Source: Cytidiella melzeri (Eukaryota; Basidiomycota; Agaricomycetes; Polyporales; Irpicaceae). From it: a DNA stretch of 64,000 bases. Shown piece after piece: positions 32,446-44,349 of this stretch (position 1 is its first letter; each line of letters opens with the position of its first letter). The position numbers and the translations under genes were made by a program. Location of the stretch: the NCBI GenBank assembly GCA_022592445.1, contig JABYQR010000042.1, forward strand, positions 124,001 through 188,000, read 5' to 3'. The notes beneath the pieces were generated by a model. It saw only the letters and a program-made list of their open reading frames with translations, did no database searches and was not told the DNA's origin.

Positions 32446-34918
32446 ATGGCGAGGAAATCAAAGTCGAAACAAATCCTGTGCAACAATCTCAAGCGCGCCA
32501 AGGCATCGAAGCAACTGAAGTGGGAGCGGAAGCAGTGTTTGAACAAAGAGAACCACACGGTGAGTATGACAGAGAGTTGCAGTATTATGTACTTACCGAG
32601 AAGAACCAGTCAATGTCGCCTGTTGGTGACAACACGTGTGTTCCTAGAGCTACACTGGCAGAAGAGACTTGGCTCACTGTCTTCAACGCTAGCCTGAAGC
32701 GTGCATCAAGGCTCCGTGAGCAGCTTTCGCAGACCTACAATGAAATTTGTCAGTCGACACTGGAATCACGCTCAACGTCTCACCATTTCCCTGATCCAAC
32801 CACGTCTATATCAACACACCGCCCCGTAACCATCGAAGATGTTCCTGACAAGGACGGCAACGCGACGTGTAGACCACGCTCAGGCGCATGCTTACCATTG
32901 GATAGCTTCTTTGTCATAGAAGAAACATGTTTGCGTGCCAGAGCTTCGATGACTGAAGAAGCAGTCAGTGAGGAAAACACTGCCATGGATGTCGATACAC
33001 TCACTGGCGATGCATCATCATCGAGCGAACTTCCAACACCTTCCTCCACCAATTCTGTTTCCTCCCTGTCTTCAGCGCCATGGACGTTGACATCTACTAC
33101 TTACACCGGTCAACACAACCCTCCTCCATCTATTGCGGAAGCAACGGCTGCGTGGCAGGATATTAAGAATATCTTGCAGCCTCGTCAAAAGTCGGGACCA
33201 GGGTACCTGCCATTCAGAGGCGACAAAGGATTACGGAGGCGGCTTGGACAAATGAGGATGTTCCTATTCAAGTACACCAAAGGAATCATGGGGTGGATTG
33301 CCGCATCAATGGATACTGCAAAGGATATGGAGGGAAGCACGTACATGGTGAGAAAACTTCAAGACTGGACGAGGGCGTTCATCAACAATTGTCGCGCACT
33401 TCCGTACAGTGGCTTGGTCAACGGCCAGTGGAATGCATGTCTTCTGGGCTAGAAACCTGATCTCAAGACTGCGGTCATTGATCACTTGCAAAGCGTTGGG
33501 AAATTTGTTCGCGCACAAGATATTGTCGAGTTCACGGCGCAGCCAGACGTTCAAGCACAATTCGGCCTCACAAAGGGGGTCTGCTTGTCAACTGCGCAGA
33601 ACTGGATGCGTCGCCTGGATTACCGATGGATGAAGAGCCCCAGTGGTCAGTTCGTGGATGGGCATGAGCGAGAGGATGTCGTGGCTTATCGCAACAAGGT
33701 GTTTCTCCCCGCACTTGCAGACCTCGATCCTGATGTTCTGCACTTTAACTCCGATGGCACTGTACTCCCCATTCCTGACAGTTATCCTCGCCCTCGAAAC
33801 TCTCGCGTTGTCTACTGGTTTCATGATGAATCAACATTTTACGCACATGACCGGCGCATCATCAGATGGGTTCATAACGGAGAAAAAGCAGTCCCTCGTC
33901 CTAAAGGTGAAGGTGCATCTTTAATGGTCGCAGACTTTGTTTCTGCTGACTTTGGCTGGCTACGATCCCCTGACAGCAACGAGTCAGCACGAGTTCTGTT
34001 CAAGGCAGGAGTGAACCGTGACGGCTACTTTACCAACGGGGACATTCTTGCTCAGCTCGACTCTGCCATGCATATTCTTCAGCAACACTACCCCGGGATG
34101 AGGCACATTTTCATCTTCGATAACGCGACTACTCACCTCAAGCGACCCGATGGTGCCCTCTCAGCCCGTTGCATGTCCATGCACCCGACCAAAGAAGGGA
34201 ACTCCATGTTTGGTGTCGACATCAAGCAAACCCAGCCAGACAGGAGACAGGTCAAGACTAGGGTCCCTATGTCAGATGCGCACTTCGACGGCCATCCTCA
34301 GTCACTTTACTACCCATCTGACCATCCACGAGCGGGCGTCTTCAAAGGAATGGCAGAAATCCTTGCTGAACGTGGCATCAACGTGAGTGGTCTTCGGGCA
34401 GAGTGTCCCAAGTTCAAATGCACCCCTCCGAAGTTATCATGCTGCTGTCGCAGGATACTCTATAACCAGCCAGATTTCCGTGATGTGGAGACCATTTTAG
34501 AGAAGCACTGTCGTGAGCAAGGCTGCCGGGTACTCTACTTACCCAAATTCCATTGCGAGCTCAACCCGATTGAGCAGTGCTGGGGAGCAGCGAAGAGAGA
34601 ATACTGAACATTTCCGCACTCATCGCTTGAGTCTGATCTCGAAAGGAATGTTGTCACTGCGTTAGACAGTATCTCAGTCACGCAAATACGCAAGTACGTT
34701 GCCAGGGCATTTCTTACTCCTGCCTAGTACTCATTTCACCGTGACTGCCGCCTCATAGATTCTTCATCCGCGCGAGCCGATTTATGGACGCATATCGTCG
34801 CGGCTTGTCGGGCAAGCAAGCTGCTTGGGCCGCGAAGAAATACCGCGGTCTTCGTGTGCTCCCTGTCCACATCTTTGCAGTGATGGAAGAGGCCGGCATT
34901 TCCGAGTCTGCTTCGTGA
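32446..34918 (+). pseudogene. DDE-superfamily transposase gene, three exons, two nonsense codons
   Basis: Exon 1 is 32446-32559 (MARKSKSKQILCNNLKRAKA), exon 2 is 32610-34693, exon 3 is 34759-34918; the introns have proper GT and AG ends and keep frame. The catalytic core is visible: YWFHDESTFYAHDRR (first D), FIFDNATTHLKRPD (second D) and LPKFHCELNPIEQCWGAAKR (E), with KGEGASLMVADFVSADFGWL between. The C-terminus includes FMDAYRRGLSGKQAAWAAKK. This is the abundant basidiomycete transposase type with a KFKCTPP and CCCRRILYNQPDF zinc-like region. TAG at 33450-33452 and TGA at 34605-34607 interrupt exon 2; the latter fits CGA to TGA in the usual Tyr-Arg context. Terminal repeats were not identified. 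Confidence 0.9.
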
Positions 34919-37502
34919 GTTCTTGCCACAGAAACACATTTTCACCTTCCTTGATGTGCCATATCCTTATTCACATTTATTCCATGCATACTACCGTAGT
35001 CTCAATTATGTCTGCCGTGTACCATCTCGCTCTTACACTCTTTACCGGCCGTGTCGTAGATAATGCCTGTATAATTACTTGATATCATAGTTATCCCTGA
35101 TTGCCGTGGCAATGCCGAGCGCTGCACGTGAGAGTCACACTGTGACAGACGTAGTCGAGAGTGGAATGGGTCTATCTTACCTCGAGTAGCTCAGAATACG
35201 ACACCCCCTGCGTTTCCCCCTTCAATTTTGCCTCTGCAAGCCTTGCACCTCGCGTCTTGAGCCTTCTTGCTCTTTGCATCTCGCGTCACGAGCTTACTTG
35301 TGGTGCCTATAACTCATTTGTGTTGTGTTCTTGAACCCTCTTGTGTTCCTCACTGCGTTGATTCTACTGTGTTGCATTCCTCTTCCACTGCGTCCTCCTT
35401 TCCTTTTGAGCCATTGTTTGCCTTTGTCGCGGAGCGACTGCTGCTATGCTGATAAACCCTAAACAAGGTTGAAGAGGAGAGGAAGTGGAAGTGGAAGTGG
35501 AAGTAGATCTCCAACGACGATAACGAGGTCAAAGTCAATGATAAGCAGGCAATCAGGCACAGAGGCCGGATACTAGCAGTGCAAATGACAGAGTTAATAT
35601 GGTATGGTACTAAGTTACATGCAGTAACTCACCTAGCAGTGCAAATGACAGAGAGGTCAAGATGCAGAGCTAGGAAGGGTAAGGTCTACTATATATACTG
35701 TGGCTGGGTGGTCTGTGCACAAGTTCCCACACTAGGGACTGGAGTAACTGTGGGGCTGGAGTAACAATAGAACAATAAGGGACCAGGGTAACTGTCAAGG
35801 ACCTGAGTAACTGTCAAGGACCAGGGTACGTAGAACAATAGAGCTAGAACAATAGAACAATAAAACAATAGACTAGGACCAATAGAACAATAGAAACTGG
35901 GGGAATCCCTGGGGAATCCCTAACAATAGATAGAAGACAATAGTCGAAAGACAATAGAACAATAAGATCTGGGGGAATCCCTATCAATGGAAGAGAAACA
36001 ATAGAACAATAGCCTAGGTTGATCTGGAACCGCTCCATACTGAGTCTAGGGTTTGAGTCTGGACTATTGATAAATAAGGCAGGATGTCATGTGACCCGGG
36101 TTAGGGTTAGGTCTGGTAACACTCCTAGCCAGAAAATAAGTGCTCTAGATAGGCGCTTAAGGCTGTAAACTTGTGACAATGTTGGAAAAATCCGGTCTCT
36201 GTTGGACTATCCATGTCAGCCTTCTCTTGGCCACTGCGTTTATGTTGTGTTCCTTTCACTGCCTTGCGTTTTCAAGCCACATTTCTCTTTCCCTCGGCAA
36301 CTGTGATTCACTGCATTCTCTCCTTTCCTCTCATCCCTCACGGCCTTTTGCCATTGTTTCACTCAAACTTTGAGCTTCACATTACCCTCTTGGGTTCTTT
36401 ACCTCACTCCTTGTAAATCCCTTGGCATGCATCACTGTCATTTCTTGTACTTTCCTACATAGCCAATCCCTTCCTCTTGCCTCTAGTTGTTGTGCAGCTC
36501 CCACCTACCACTTATGCTTCTCGCACCTTGTTGCTTTGCTCTGCATCTCGTTGCATCTTGTTGCCTCTTGCTGTATTGCATCACCTCTTATTTGTGTTCA
36601 GGTGCAGCTTAGGACTCTTGGACCTACTCATATCACATATTCACTCCACCCCTGCTACTACTTACACACGTGATCACCTCTCTCGAGGTCTGGTGTGTTT
36701 GTGCCTGGTCCCTCCATGTCCAGGGAGTGTGTTAGTGTTTCAACGGGACCACCAATCACACAGAGACGGGGCTCAACATGACAGACAGGGACACAATGTG
36801 GATGACAACAAAGAGGTGGTGGCAGGTGTGAAGCACATTGCTCTCACCAGCTATCAGACTTTATGCAAGTTGCTAGCCCAGTAAAGACCAAGTTAGAATC
36901 CGTAATACCAGCTATATAGTACAAGAGGGTTTGCTTACCTAGCCCAGTAAAGACCAAGAGGTCAAGATGGGGAGCTAGGAGCACATTGTGTATTCTCTGC
37001 CCAGGCCTTCTTGGAAAGCCAGTACTGTTGTGCCAGGTGCAGCATCCACATAAAGCAGATCAATCATGTTGTCTTTTCCATGCTTGGCAACGAACTTCCA
37101 GGCTGACTCAAGTGGATCTGGATTTAACCACCACTGCCTCTGGCTGCACTTCAGCCAATAATACTGCACAGCTTTTCAAGTGAATGCCAGGTTTACTCCA
37201 GAAGCAGGCTGACCACCACACTCCTCCAACAATATATGCTGCCCCATCTAGCAGTACTTTCTGTCAGATGCTGACCCGCTCTACATGACGAATTAGGAAG
37301 GAGGGCAGGGTGTTTATGGATGGGAAGGGATGGAAGACTGAGTTGCCAGATGAGAGAATGCCCGCAGCAGTTTATGTGGCCTACAATCTGGTACAGCGTG
37401 CTCTATTGTTTACCACACTGTACCAGGTACATTACATTGTATTTGTATTACCATTCCTATTTTATTCATTGTTTACCACACTGTACCAGTGTCTCGTTAA
37501 CA
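34919..37502. other. repeat-rich relic region, probable remains of the copia 5' LTR and other decayed elements
   Basis: Several short direct repeats recur: CTAGCAGTGCAAATGACAGAG at 35573 and 35634, CCTAGCCCAGTAAAGACCAAG-like text at about 36873 and 36939, and TTGTTTACCACACTGTACCAG at about 37408 and 37470. A GGAAGT run lies at about 35481-35505 and an AACAATAG-rich low-complexity tract at about 35760-36015. No gene is recognised. A possible copia LTR start, TGTTGGAAAAATCCGG, occurs at 36180, but an LTR from there to 37502 would be unusually long. Confidence 0.5.
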
Positions 37503-37582
37503 GGTTATGAGCCCCGGTGCTCTGTAAATTCCTACAAGTTGCAATACATTATCCAATTGTTGCACACACCCCTATCCACCAC

Positions 37583-38475
37583 AACGTCTGAGTCAGAGAA
37601 ATCTACTTCAAAAGATCATGAATCAAGACTTGAGAAACTCCACGAGGACAGTGACACAACGACTATGTACAGTGGGCTATGCAGTTGGAGATCATCTTCA
37701 AAGATCTCGACTTATGGAGATATATCAACAATGAGTCGAGCAAATCTGCGCCACCATCTACTCCAAAACTCAGGATTGCAACCAGACTACTTGCGGGAAA
37801 CAAGATGGAGGTAGAGACAGCGGAGAAAGAGGCTAAGAAGTGGTGGAAGAACAACAAGTATGCATTACTGCTACTTGTCCAGGCAATTTCTATGCACAAA
37901 GTCCCTCTCATCGCAAATTGCAAGACAGCAAAAGCCGCCTGGGAAGCGTTACATGATGAATACATACTGGTAAACACTTCCCGTGCCGCTGCACTCCATC
38001 AGGCAATTATGGGATATAAGTGTACAAACACTGTGATCATCACCAAGTGGACGGAGAAGATCAGAAATATGTACGTCGACCTTACCAATCAAGATAAGGA
38101 CTGCATGCCAGATGTGTTCTTTGCAAAGACTCTCGCAAATCTATTACCACTCGACAAATCATGGAGAGTGTTCACTCGCACTTTGAGAGAGAACTTAGTA
38201 ACGGCGGATAAGGAAGGGAAGCCTTTGAGTTCATCGACCGTGATTCAGCTCATCAAGGAAGAAGACTGGGCACAAGGTCTCCAAGAACCTGAATACCTGG
38301 CTCAAATCAGCGGAGTAAAACTCATTCAGAAGAAAAGAACCGCACCTATTGCCACTGTTGCTTCGGCCCCACCCTCAAAACGCTGACACATTGTAGACAA
38401 GAGATCCCTACAGTGTGTAAACAAGGACTGTGCTCATGCTAATGGACACCTCATCAATGACTGTTTTGCCTAGGA
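37583..38475 (+). pseudogene. copia gag remnant with zinc knuckle
   Basis: An N-terminal piece (STTTSESEKSTSKDHESRLE) is followed after a one-base frameshift near 37655 by WAMQLEIIFKDLDLWRYI, AKAAWEALHDEYI, IITKWTEKIRNMYVDL and PDVFFAKTLANLLP, typical of copia Gag. A TGA at 38384-38386 and a TAG at 38471-38473 interrupt the frame. Between them lies CVNKDCAHANGHLINDCF, a CCHC-like knuckle. Confidence 0.85.
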
Positions 38476-38484
38476 GGGAGGAAA

Positions 38485-39285
38485 ATGTGGTCAGTACAAG
38501 CCGTGGTGGAAGGGACCAAGAGATATTCACTTACCGCCGAACCAATGTGGCACGAGCCAACCTACCGGTCCACAACTTTGAATTCACAGGCTCTTCCTAA
38601 TGCAAATATTGTTGAAATCAATACAGACTCCCACAACGGTGACCTGAAAAGGATCCAGACCAACAACAACGTTACTGCCGCCCTAACGCAGGGCCAGTAC
38701 TTTTTTTTGAATACCTTTGCCGACCCAACCAAGCAGATAACTTGCAATAAAGCTGTTTTCAAAAGCAATGCCAGGAACACAGAATGCTATCACGACTCCG
38801 GCGCTAATTGCCATATTTTTGCTGATAGGTCTGTTTTCTCAAATTACACACCAATCACACCTATACAAGTCAAAGGCTTTGGATCTGCACATTCTACCGC
38901 TACCGTTGGTGTTGGAGACATCCTCTTCAGGGCCAATTGTGATGGAATTTTGAACAATATTAAACTTTCAAATGTTCTAAATGTACCGTCTGCGCAATTG
39001 AACCTTGTCTCGCAGGGTTGTCTTGAGAGGCACGGCATTGCATTCCATTCTGAAAACGGGATTATTCATCTGTCCCTTAACAGCCGCGACATGGTGAATG
39101 GAAGGTTGCTCGACAACAACCTCTATCTTCTACACATGACACCCATCAGATCTGATGACTGCAACAGCAACGCACCAAAATCTCTTGCTGATTGTATCTC
39201 CACCATAGATGACAATCCTATTGCCTCGGCTTCAGGAAGTGGCACGACTGGGCGGGATTTTTACACCACCTACTGGGCCATATAG
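38485..39285 (+). pseudogene. copia protease and pre-integrase remnant
   Basis: The aspartic protease motif is CYHDSGANCHIFADRS, followed by VKGFGSAHSTATVGVGD and NVLNVPSAQLNLVSQGCLERHG, the usual copia order. The frame ends TGRDFYTTYWAI and stops at 39285, before any integrase zinc finger. It is in a different frame from gag upstream, so at least one frameshift separates them. Confidence 0.85.
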
Positions 39286-39528
39286 GCGTTTAAGGGCTCC
39301 ATAGTGCCGTAGTTGGGATACCAGCCGCATCAATTGATAAGCACCAAAATAAGTGCTGATGTGTGCTTAAGATAGTCCTATCAATATCTGATCAATACCG
39401 GTGCATACTAAGGCAAGTCTTGTGGAAACATTGAAAATCTGTGATAATAGGCAGTCACAAGTCACATCCAGGCCTCTCTACAATTGTAGTTCTACAGTAT
39501 TATAGAGTGCAAGACACAATATGGCTGA

Positions 39529-40326
39529 TTACTCTCGCTTTTTACCCTCAGGCTTTTTGCCCTTGTCCAAAGGATCAAGATGACTGTAAGCAGGAGCAGA
39601 AGCAGCATCAACATCATCATAAGCAGGAGGTGGGTCATTTTCACCAGGCCTCTTCTGATTCTCCTCCTTCTCCATCTCCATCTCCTTCTCCTTCTCCTTC
39701 TTTCCTTTTCCAGGGTGTTCAGCGGAAATAATGGGAGTAGTGGGAGTTTGTCTAGAGGGGCCAGCTATAGCGTTAGACAGTGCTCGCAAAGGGCGGACAA
39801 TGGCTCCTCCAATACGATTTAGTGTGTTCCCGTTTGGCTTGTCCTCCTCTGACTGATTGCCCTTTGTTAGTGGCACGGAAACAGTAGGCGGGGCTTGTTG
39901 GCCACGTTTAGGTATCTTCTTGTCATCCTCAGCTGCTGATTTGAGGGCATAGGGTTGGAAGACATACCCATTTCACAGCCTCAGCCATTCCCTCACTTGA
40001 TTGGGTTCCCAAACCACCACATGCTTTGTGTTGCAGCCCAGGGTCAGCATCATATGCTTGGTTGTACATACTGAAGAAGTTTGTGATATCTTTCATGATC
40101 CACAATACAATACTGAGAGCACGAGTACTCACTGCAATGACCTTTTGAGGTTCAAGGTTGCAGGGGGAACAGAGGAATGCAGGGCCATGTCATTGTCTGT
40201 GCTCTGACCCTCCAAGTTGTTGGCATTGTTGAAGGGAGTAGGGTAGGGCATGGCAGACACAGTCACTGTATGGAAAATGGCAGTGACAAAGGCGGCGAAC
40301 AAGGTGAGAGAAGTCGAGAAATGCAT
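39529..40326 (-). CDS. putative small secreted protein, model incomplete
   Basis: The minus-strand start at 40326 opens with a clear signal peptide (MHFSTSLTLFAAFVTAIFH, then TVTVSAMPYPTP). Downstream pieces in other frames include FFSMYNQAYDADPGLQHK, CGGLGTQSSEGMAEAVKW with a donor GTATGT right after the Trp, and a C-terminal part rich in Lys/Glu with PPPAYDDV and APAYSHL. The joins need introns shorter than about 35 bases or frameshifts, so the gene may be broken. The CGG-containing segment resembles small secreted proteins of Agaricomycetes in general character; I do not assign a family. The Glu/Lys run corresponds to a CTTCTC-rich tract near 39660-39705. Confidence 0.45.
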
Positions 40327-40335
40327 GTTGCGCAA

Positions 40336-42577
40336 GAATATAGGACTTCGAAATGCAATTGGACAGACAGTGAAACAGCTGTAAAAATAACTTCAGTATG
40401 GTAACCAAGGTGAGTGAAATGTGAACAATAATATACTCACCGACCTGCGCTTGAACACACCTGGAGTTAGTGGAATGGTGACAAGGGGTTTATATAGCCA
40501 CGAGAAGGAGATCTCGGGCCCCTGTAAAACACGCGGTACAATCGTGAAACAGCGCTTAAATCATGCATCAATCATGTTTTGTGTCAGTGAGGCACTGTCC
40601 TTAGTGAATCAAGTGCACAGCCGGGGGGAGTCTCATAGATTTCCGTGACGCTTTCCATGACGCGGAACTTGTATTGGTGGTACTGTGAATAACACTTGGA
40701 ACGACGCAGATAAAAGTGACACGCTACACTACAACAAGAAGTCCACACTCGAACCGGTCATCGACTAAGTAGCTCGTGTTTGCTATAACCATATGAAACA
40801 TAGTCCATGTATCGCCGAGCTTGGATCTATGGCTGTCACTGCTGGACGCCCTGTTCCGCAGCCCTGTTGGCAAGCAATCAGCATCACGGGCATCGACAGT
40901 GAACTGTGGGAATGAACTTACACCGATACGTAGGTGCAGTCGGTGTTCCGACGTTCGCAATTTGAACAGCGTTCCTTGCGACCGTCACAACGAACTTTCC
41001 TCTCTGGTGTAGCGCCAGGGCGGCTATTAGAGACAAAGAAAGACGCATGATGCATGACCACGTACTTCGACACTGCGTGCAAGCCATGGCGATCCGGCGA
41101 GGAGGACGTGAGCCGTCCGCGTCCGACGTCACAGAATGTTCAGGGTTATATGTTGCGTGGTACTGCGGGGAACGCGTGTGAGCTCGTGGTTCAGGGTCCG
41201 AGAAGAAAAAAAGTACATGTGCGCTAGACATATTTCAACGAGCGGAGTAGCGATAATGCTGAGCGAGTAGTGCCGGTAAGTGACTGCCAGTGAAGCCCTC
41301 CCGAGCTTTATACTCCCAACGACCAGCGTCTGAGTGAAATTGGGGGCAACGCGTTCTTTTGACAGCTGAGTATAAACGGCCGCCTGGGATGTTCGCAAGT
41401 AGAACATGAAGGTAAAAACAATACGGGCAAGACGAAGTGATGGAAGCCTCGACCCTTGATTGTGCCACTCCATGCCTTGCATTGCATTTCAGACGCTTCC
41501 AGAGTAACGCGTGAAAACTGACGCAGACAGGGAACCTGATCTTCCGGGAACTCATGAAGTCATTGTGAGAGAATTGGGCCGAGCAGAACTGTTGGAAAGA
41601 AGGGGGCGACTCACCGTGGAAAGAGTAAACGGCCACCCTCAATCGCTTTCATATCTTGACCTGCCGTATAGTGAGAGTCTGGAAACCACACAAGAGAAAG
41701 GGTGTTGCATCATCGGTCTAGACTCGAAAGCAACAGGAGAAAGCTCCCGAAGTACGCGTCCGAGATTCAAGCTTGGCGTGTCCAGTAGCATCTTTGGGGG
41801 TTCGTTCGACGTTTATCGTTCATCGAGGACAGCACCCTGTAAACTCCAATGTCCGATTTGAGTTCCACTGAGCTTGTAGGTCCGCAGATACCGTAGTGGA
41901 TAGACCGGGTCTAGATCGCACACTACCTTGCATGGAATGGCTGAGAGGCTATACCCCCCAAGACCCAAACATACCACCCTAGTAGCTCACGGGTAGTAAT
42001 ATCGCCTGCAATATCCGCCCACCAAAATGATCAATTTCCGCCCATTGCGCTATTTTGCATGTTAGATGGTGGTTAATAGCGGCGTAGAGTTGACAATAGC
42101 TTACATGATTGGCATGCTGTGGGACGTCAAACACCGGCCAAAGCTGTGCTTGTGTGCGATATGTTCGGGTCGGGTTCCCTACCTGCCGACCTTGCGCCAT
42201 GGCGAAGCCTGCGGAAGTGCAGCGCAGTGCTCAAGTCGCAAAGCAATTACCTAGGACATTGCTGATGCAATGGTGGTTAGAGCGAGAGTCGCCTCAGATC
42301 CTGCCACTGATCAGATCGCTGGCGCGCAAGAATTGCATACGCTAATCTGACGATTGATCTCCACAGCACTCAAGGACTCGGACTACTACTACGCAAGTTG
42401 AAAGTCGAGTACTCATCCAAGTGAGCTCGCTCTCACAGAAATCCAGCTTGGGGCCGTAGCGCAGCAAGCTCGATATTTACTCAGCTCATCGCAACCGTAT
42501 GCCTAATTTCAGCTGTTGCCGCAGTCCAAGTTATTCCGACAATCTTCATGCTGACACGTCTCTCGCACAGCCTTACT
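40336..42577. other. region without a recognised gene
   Basis: Minus-strand frames at 40884-41642 are long by chance standards but have no motif and no convincing splice chain. The last 100 bases contain an acceptor-like TCTCGCACAG just before the SET5 start, suggesting a 5' untranslated intron for SET5. Confidence 0.45.
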
Positions 42578-44091
42578 ATGAATACTCCTACCGACGAGGA
42601 GCTCAAATCAGCACTGTTAGAGCTCCGTGCTAAGAACGCGACGCTCGGCATTCCCAAGCTGCATGCTTTGCTTCTCGCCGGGCATTCACATTGGTCAGTC
42701 AGCGAAAAGCGGACACGAAAAATCATACAGGCGGAAGGCCTCATCTTAGGGCCTCACAAGCAACACCCGATTACGCTGGATAGCTCATCAGACACGTTCA
42801 TCCCCGCATCGAGGGTCATTGAAGGCCTTGACATGACCAGGTGGACGAAGAAAATTGAGGTCAAGTATTTTAACCGTCAGAAAGGGAAAGGCTTGGTCGC
42901 CACCGAAAAGATCACCCAAGGCGACGCGGTGTGGAAAGAAAATCCGTTTATCCTCGCACCTGAATGGTGAGTAGATCTTATTTCTCTTGTAAGCTTTTAA
43001 GATGACCGTCGCGGCGGCGACTGACACAACGCGTGGCACAGGGAAGTATACGACTTACAGGTCATGTCGGCAGCTTGCGGATATTGCTCAACGCCGCTGC
43101 AAAACCTTAGCAACCCTGCGCTGGTGCTACACTGTGACGCTGCGTCCCAGTCTCCGCCTTGTAACATGCGCTTCTGCAACCGGCTCTGTCTCAGTCGCTC
43201 AAAGAAAACTCACCCTCTGCTCTGCAGCGCACAGAACCCTGCTTCAGTGCCACTGCTCCGCTTCGCCCAGGTGAACCAATGGCAGGCATTGCACGCACTC
43301 TCACAGTGCACCGCTCGCCTCCTGCTCTCGGAGCAACGGGACGAGAAAGAGTTCCTCGAGGACTGGAATATCGTCGCAGCGTTAGCACAACTCGGCATGG
43401 AAGAACGTGCCAAGGGCGGATGGTGAACCTTACCGGCCTTGGTTTGCCTTGACAGTCGTATGGCTGACGGCGTTTAGTACAGGCTAGGCAGTAGCGAGCC
43501 GGACCGTGCTACTTGGAAAAGGGCGTATGATCTGTACCTCCATGCCTTCAGGGAGCCTTCCAACGAGGCAGAGCGTAAAAAGCTGAGAAAAATCTTGAAG
43601 AAGCCTGTTCGCAAGAGCTTGGCAGATGAGCTCTTCGGCTACGACGTCTTTTTGCGTGGCCTAGGTCGGATGAACCTCAGTGCGTGACACAATCACGTTA
43701 CAGCTCAACCGAGCGGTTGTTGACGACTTTCTCTTGCTCCAACCGTATAGACCTCGAATCACATGGCGGACTGTATGTCCTGCACTCACATGTAAACCAC
43801 TCATGTGATCCCAACATCTCCGTCCGCCATTTGGATCAGCGGAGCGCTCTTTCGCGAATAACCATGGTGGCTTTACGGAACATAGAGCCAGGGGAGGAGC
43901 TATTCATTACCTACACGAACCCAGGAATGCCTTTGGAGTCCCGGAGACAGCATTTGCTCGAGTGGGGCTTTGGATTATGCGACTGTTCCAGGTGTCAGAC
44001 GGAGGAGAATGATCCCAATAGGAAGGCCCCCGAGAAGTCTATCCCTGCAGACTTGGAGGCGGAGCTGAAGGCCGGTCTTGGGGTGATGTAG
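42578..44091 (+). CDS. SET5: SET domain histone methyltransferase, Set5 type
   Basis: In yeast Set5 methylates lysines in the histone H4 tail; here the role is by homology. Exons are 42578-42966, 43042-about 43422, about 43494-43679 and 43751-44091. The start chosen, MNTPTDEELKSALLELRAKN, matches the family N-terminus, including KLHALLLAGHSHWSVSEKRTR. The SET domain begins IEVKYFNRQKGKGLVATEKI and has an inserted cysteine-rich, MYND-like segment (CGYCSTPLQ, CNMRFCNRLCLSRS). It resumes with NLESHGGLYVLHSHVNHSCD (the NHSC motif), ARITM-like text and GEELFITYTNP. It ends with post-SET cysteines (LCDCSRCQTEEND). All core motifs are present, so it should be active. It converges with ALKBH6. Confidence 0.9.
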
Positions 44092-44349
44092 GAAGTGTCA
44101 AAAAATCTCGTTGTATTCAGGCCGCCGTTCTTCATAGCATGCCGCAGTGTGTCTGTAATATCAGCATATCCAAAAGGCATCTTTGAGCACCGCATAAACT
44201 CTCGAATATGCGCGTTGTGAAGACTGCTGTCATCGACAGCTACTCACCGGCTTTACATGGCACCCCTGCAATCGTACGCACCGCGCCAGATAGGATAACT
44301 CGCACGATCAAAATCCACCATCTTTCATTAATGTGTGCCTATCTCCTGA

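Larger units (their letters stand above)
37503..39285 (+). mobile_element. Ty1/copia retrotransposon remnant (primer site, gag, protease, start of pre-integrase region)
   Basis: GGTTATGAGCCC at 37503-37514 matches the anticodon-arm half of initiator tRNA-Met, the primer site used by Ty5 and Drosophila copia. The preceding bases end in AACA, as an LTR end would. Gag follows, then a knuckle, protease and gag-pre-integrase-like text. The integrase core, RT and RNase H are absent, and no 3' LTR was found, so the 3' two thirds are deleted. Confidence 0.85.

Noticed and set aside
25020..35150. Possible terminal inverted repeats of the DDE element (CACTGTGAC near 25020 and CAGTGTGAC, reverse strand, near 35143)
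   Set aside because: The similarity is nine bases with one mismatch and the word is itself partly palindromic. No matching target duplication was found.
36098..36111. Telomere-like words GGGTTAGGGTTAGG
   Set aside because: Only about two units of TTAGGG are present, in a relic repeat region. That is too few to claim an interstitial telomere.
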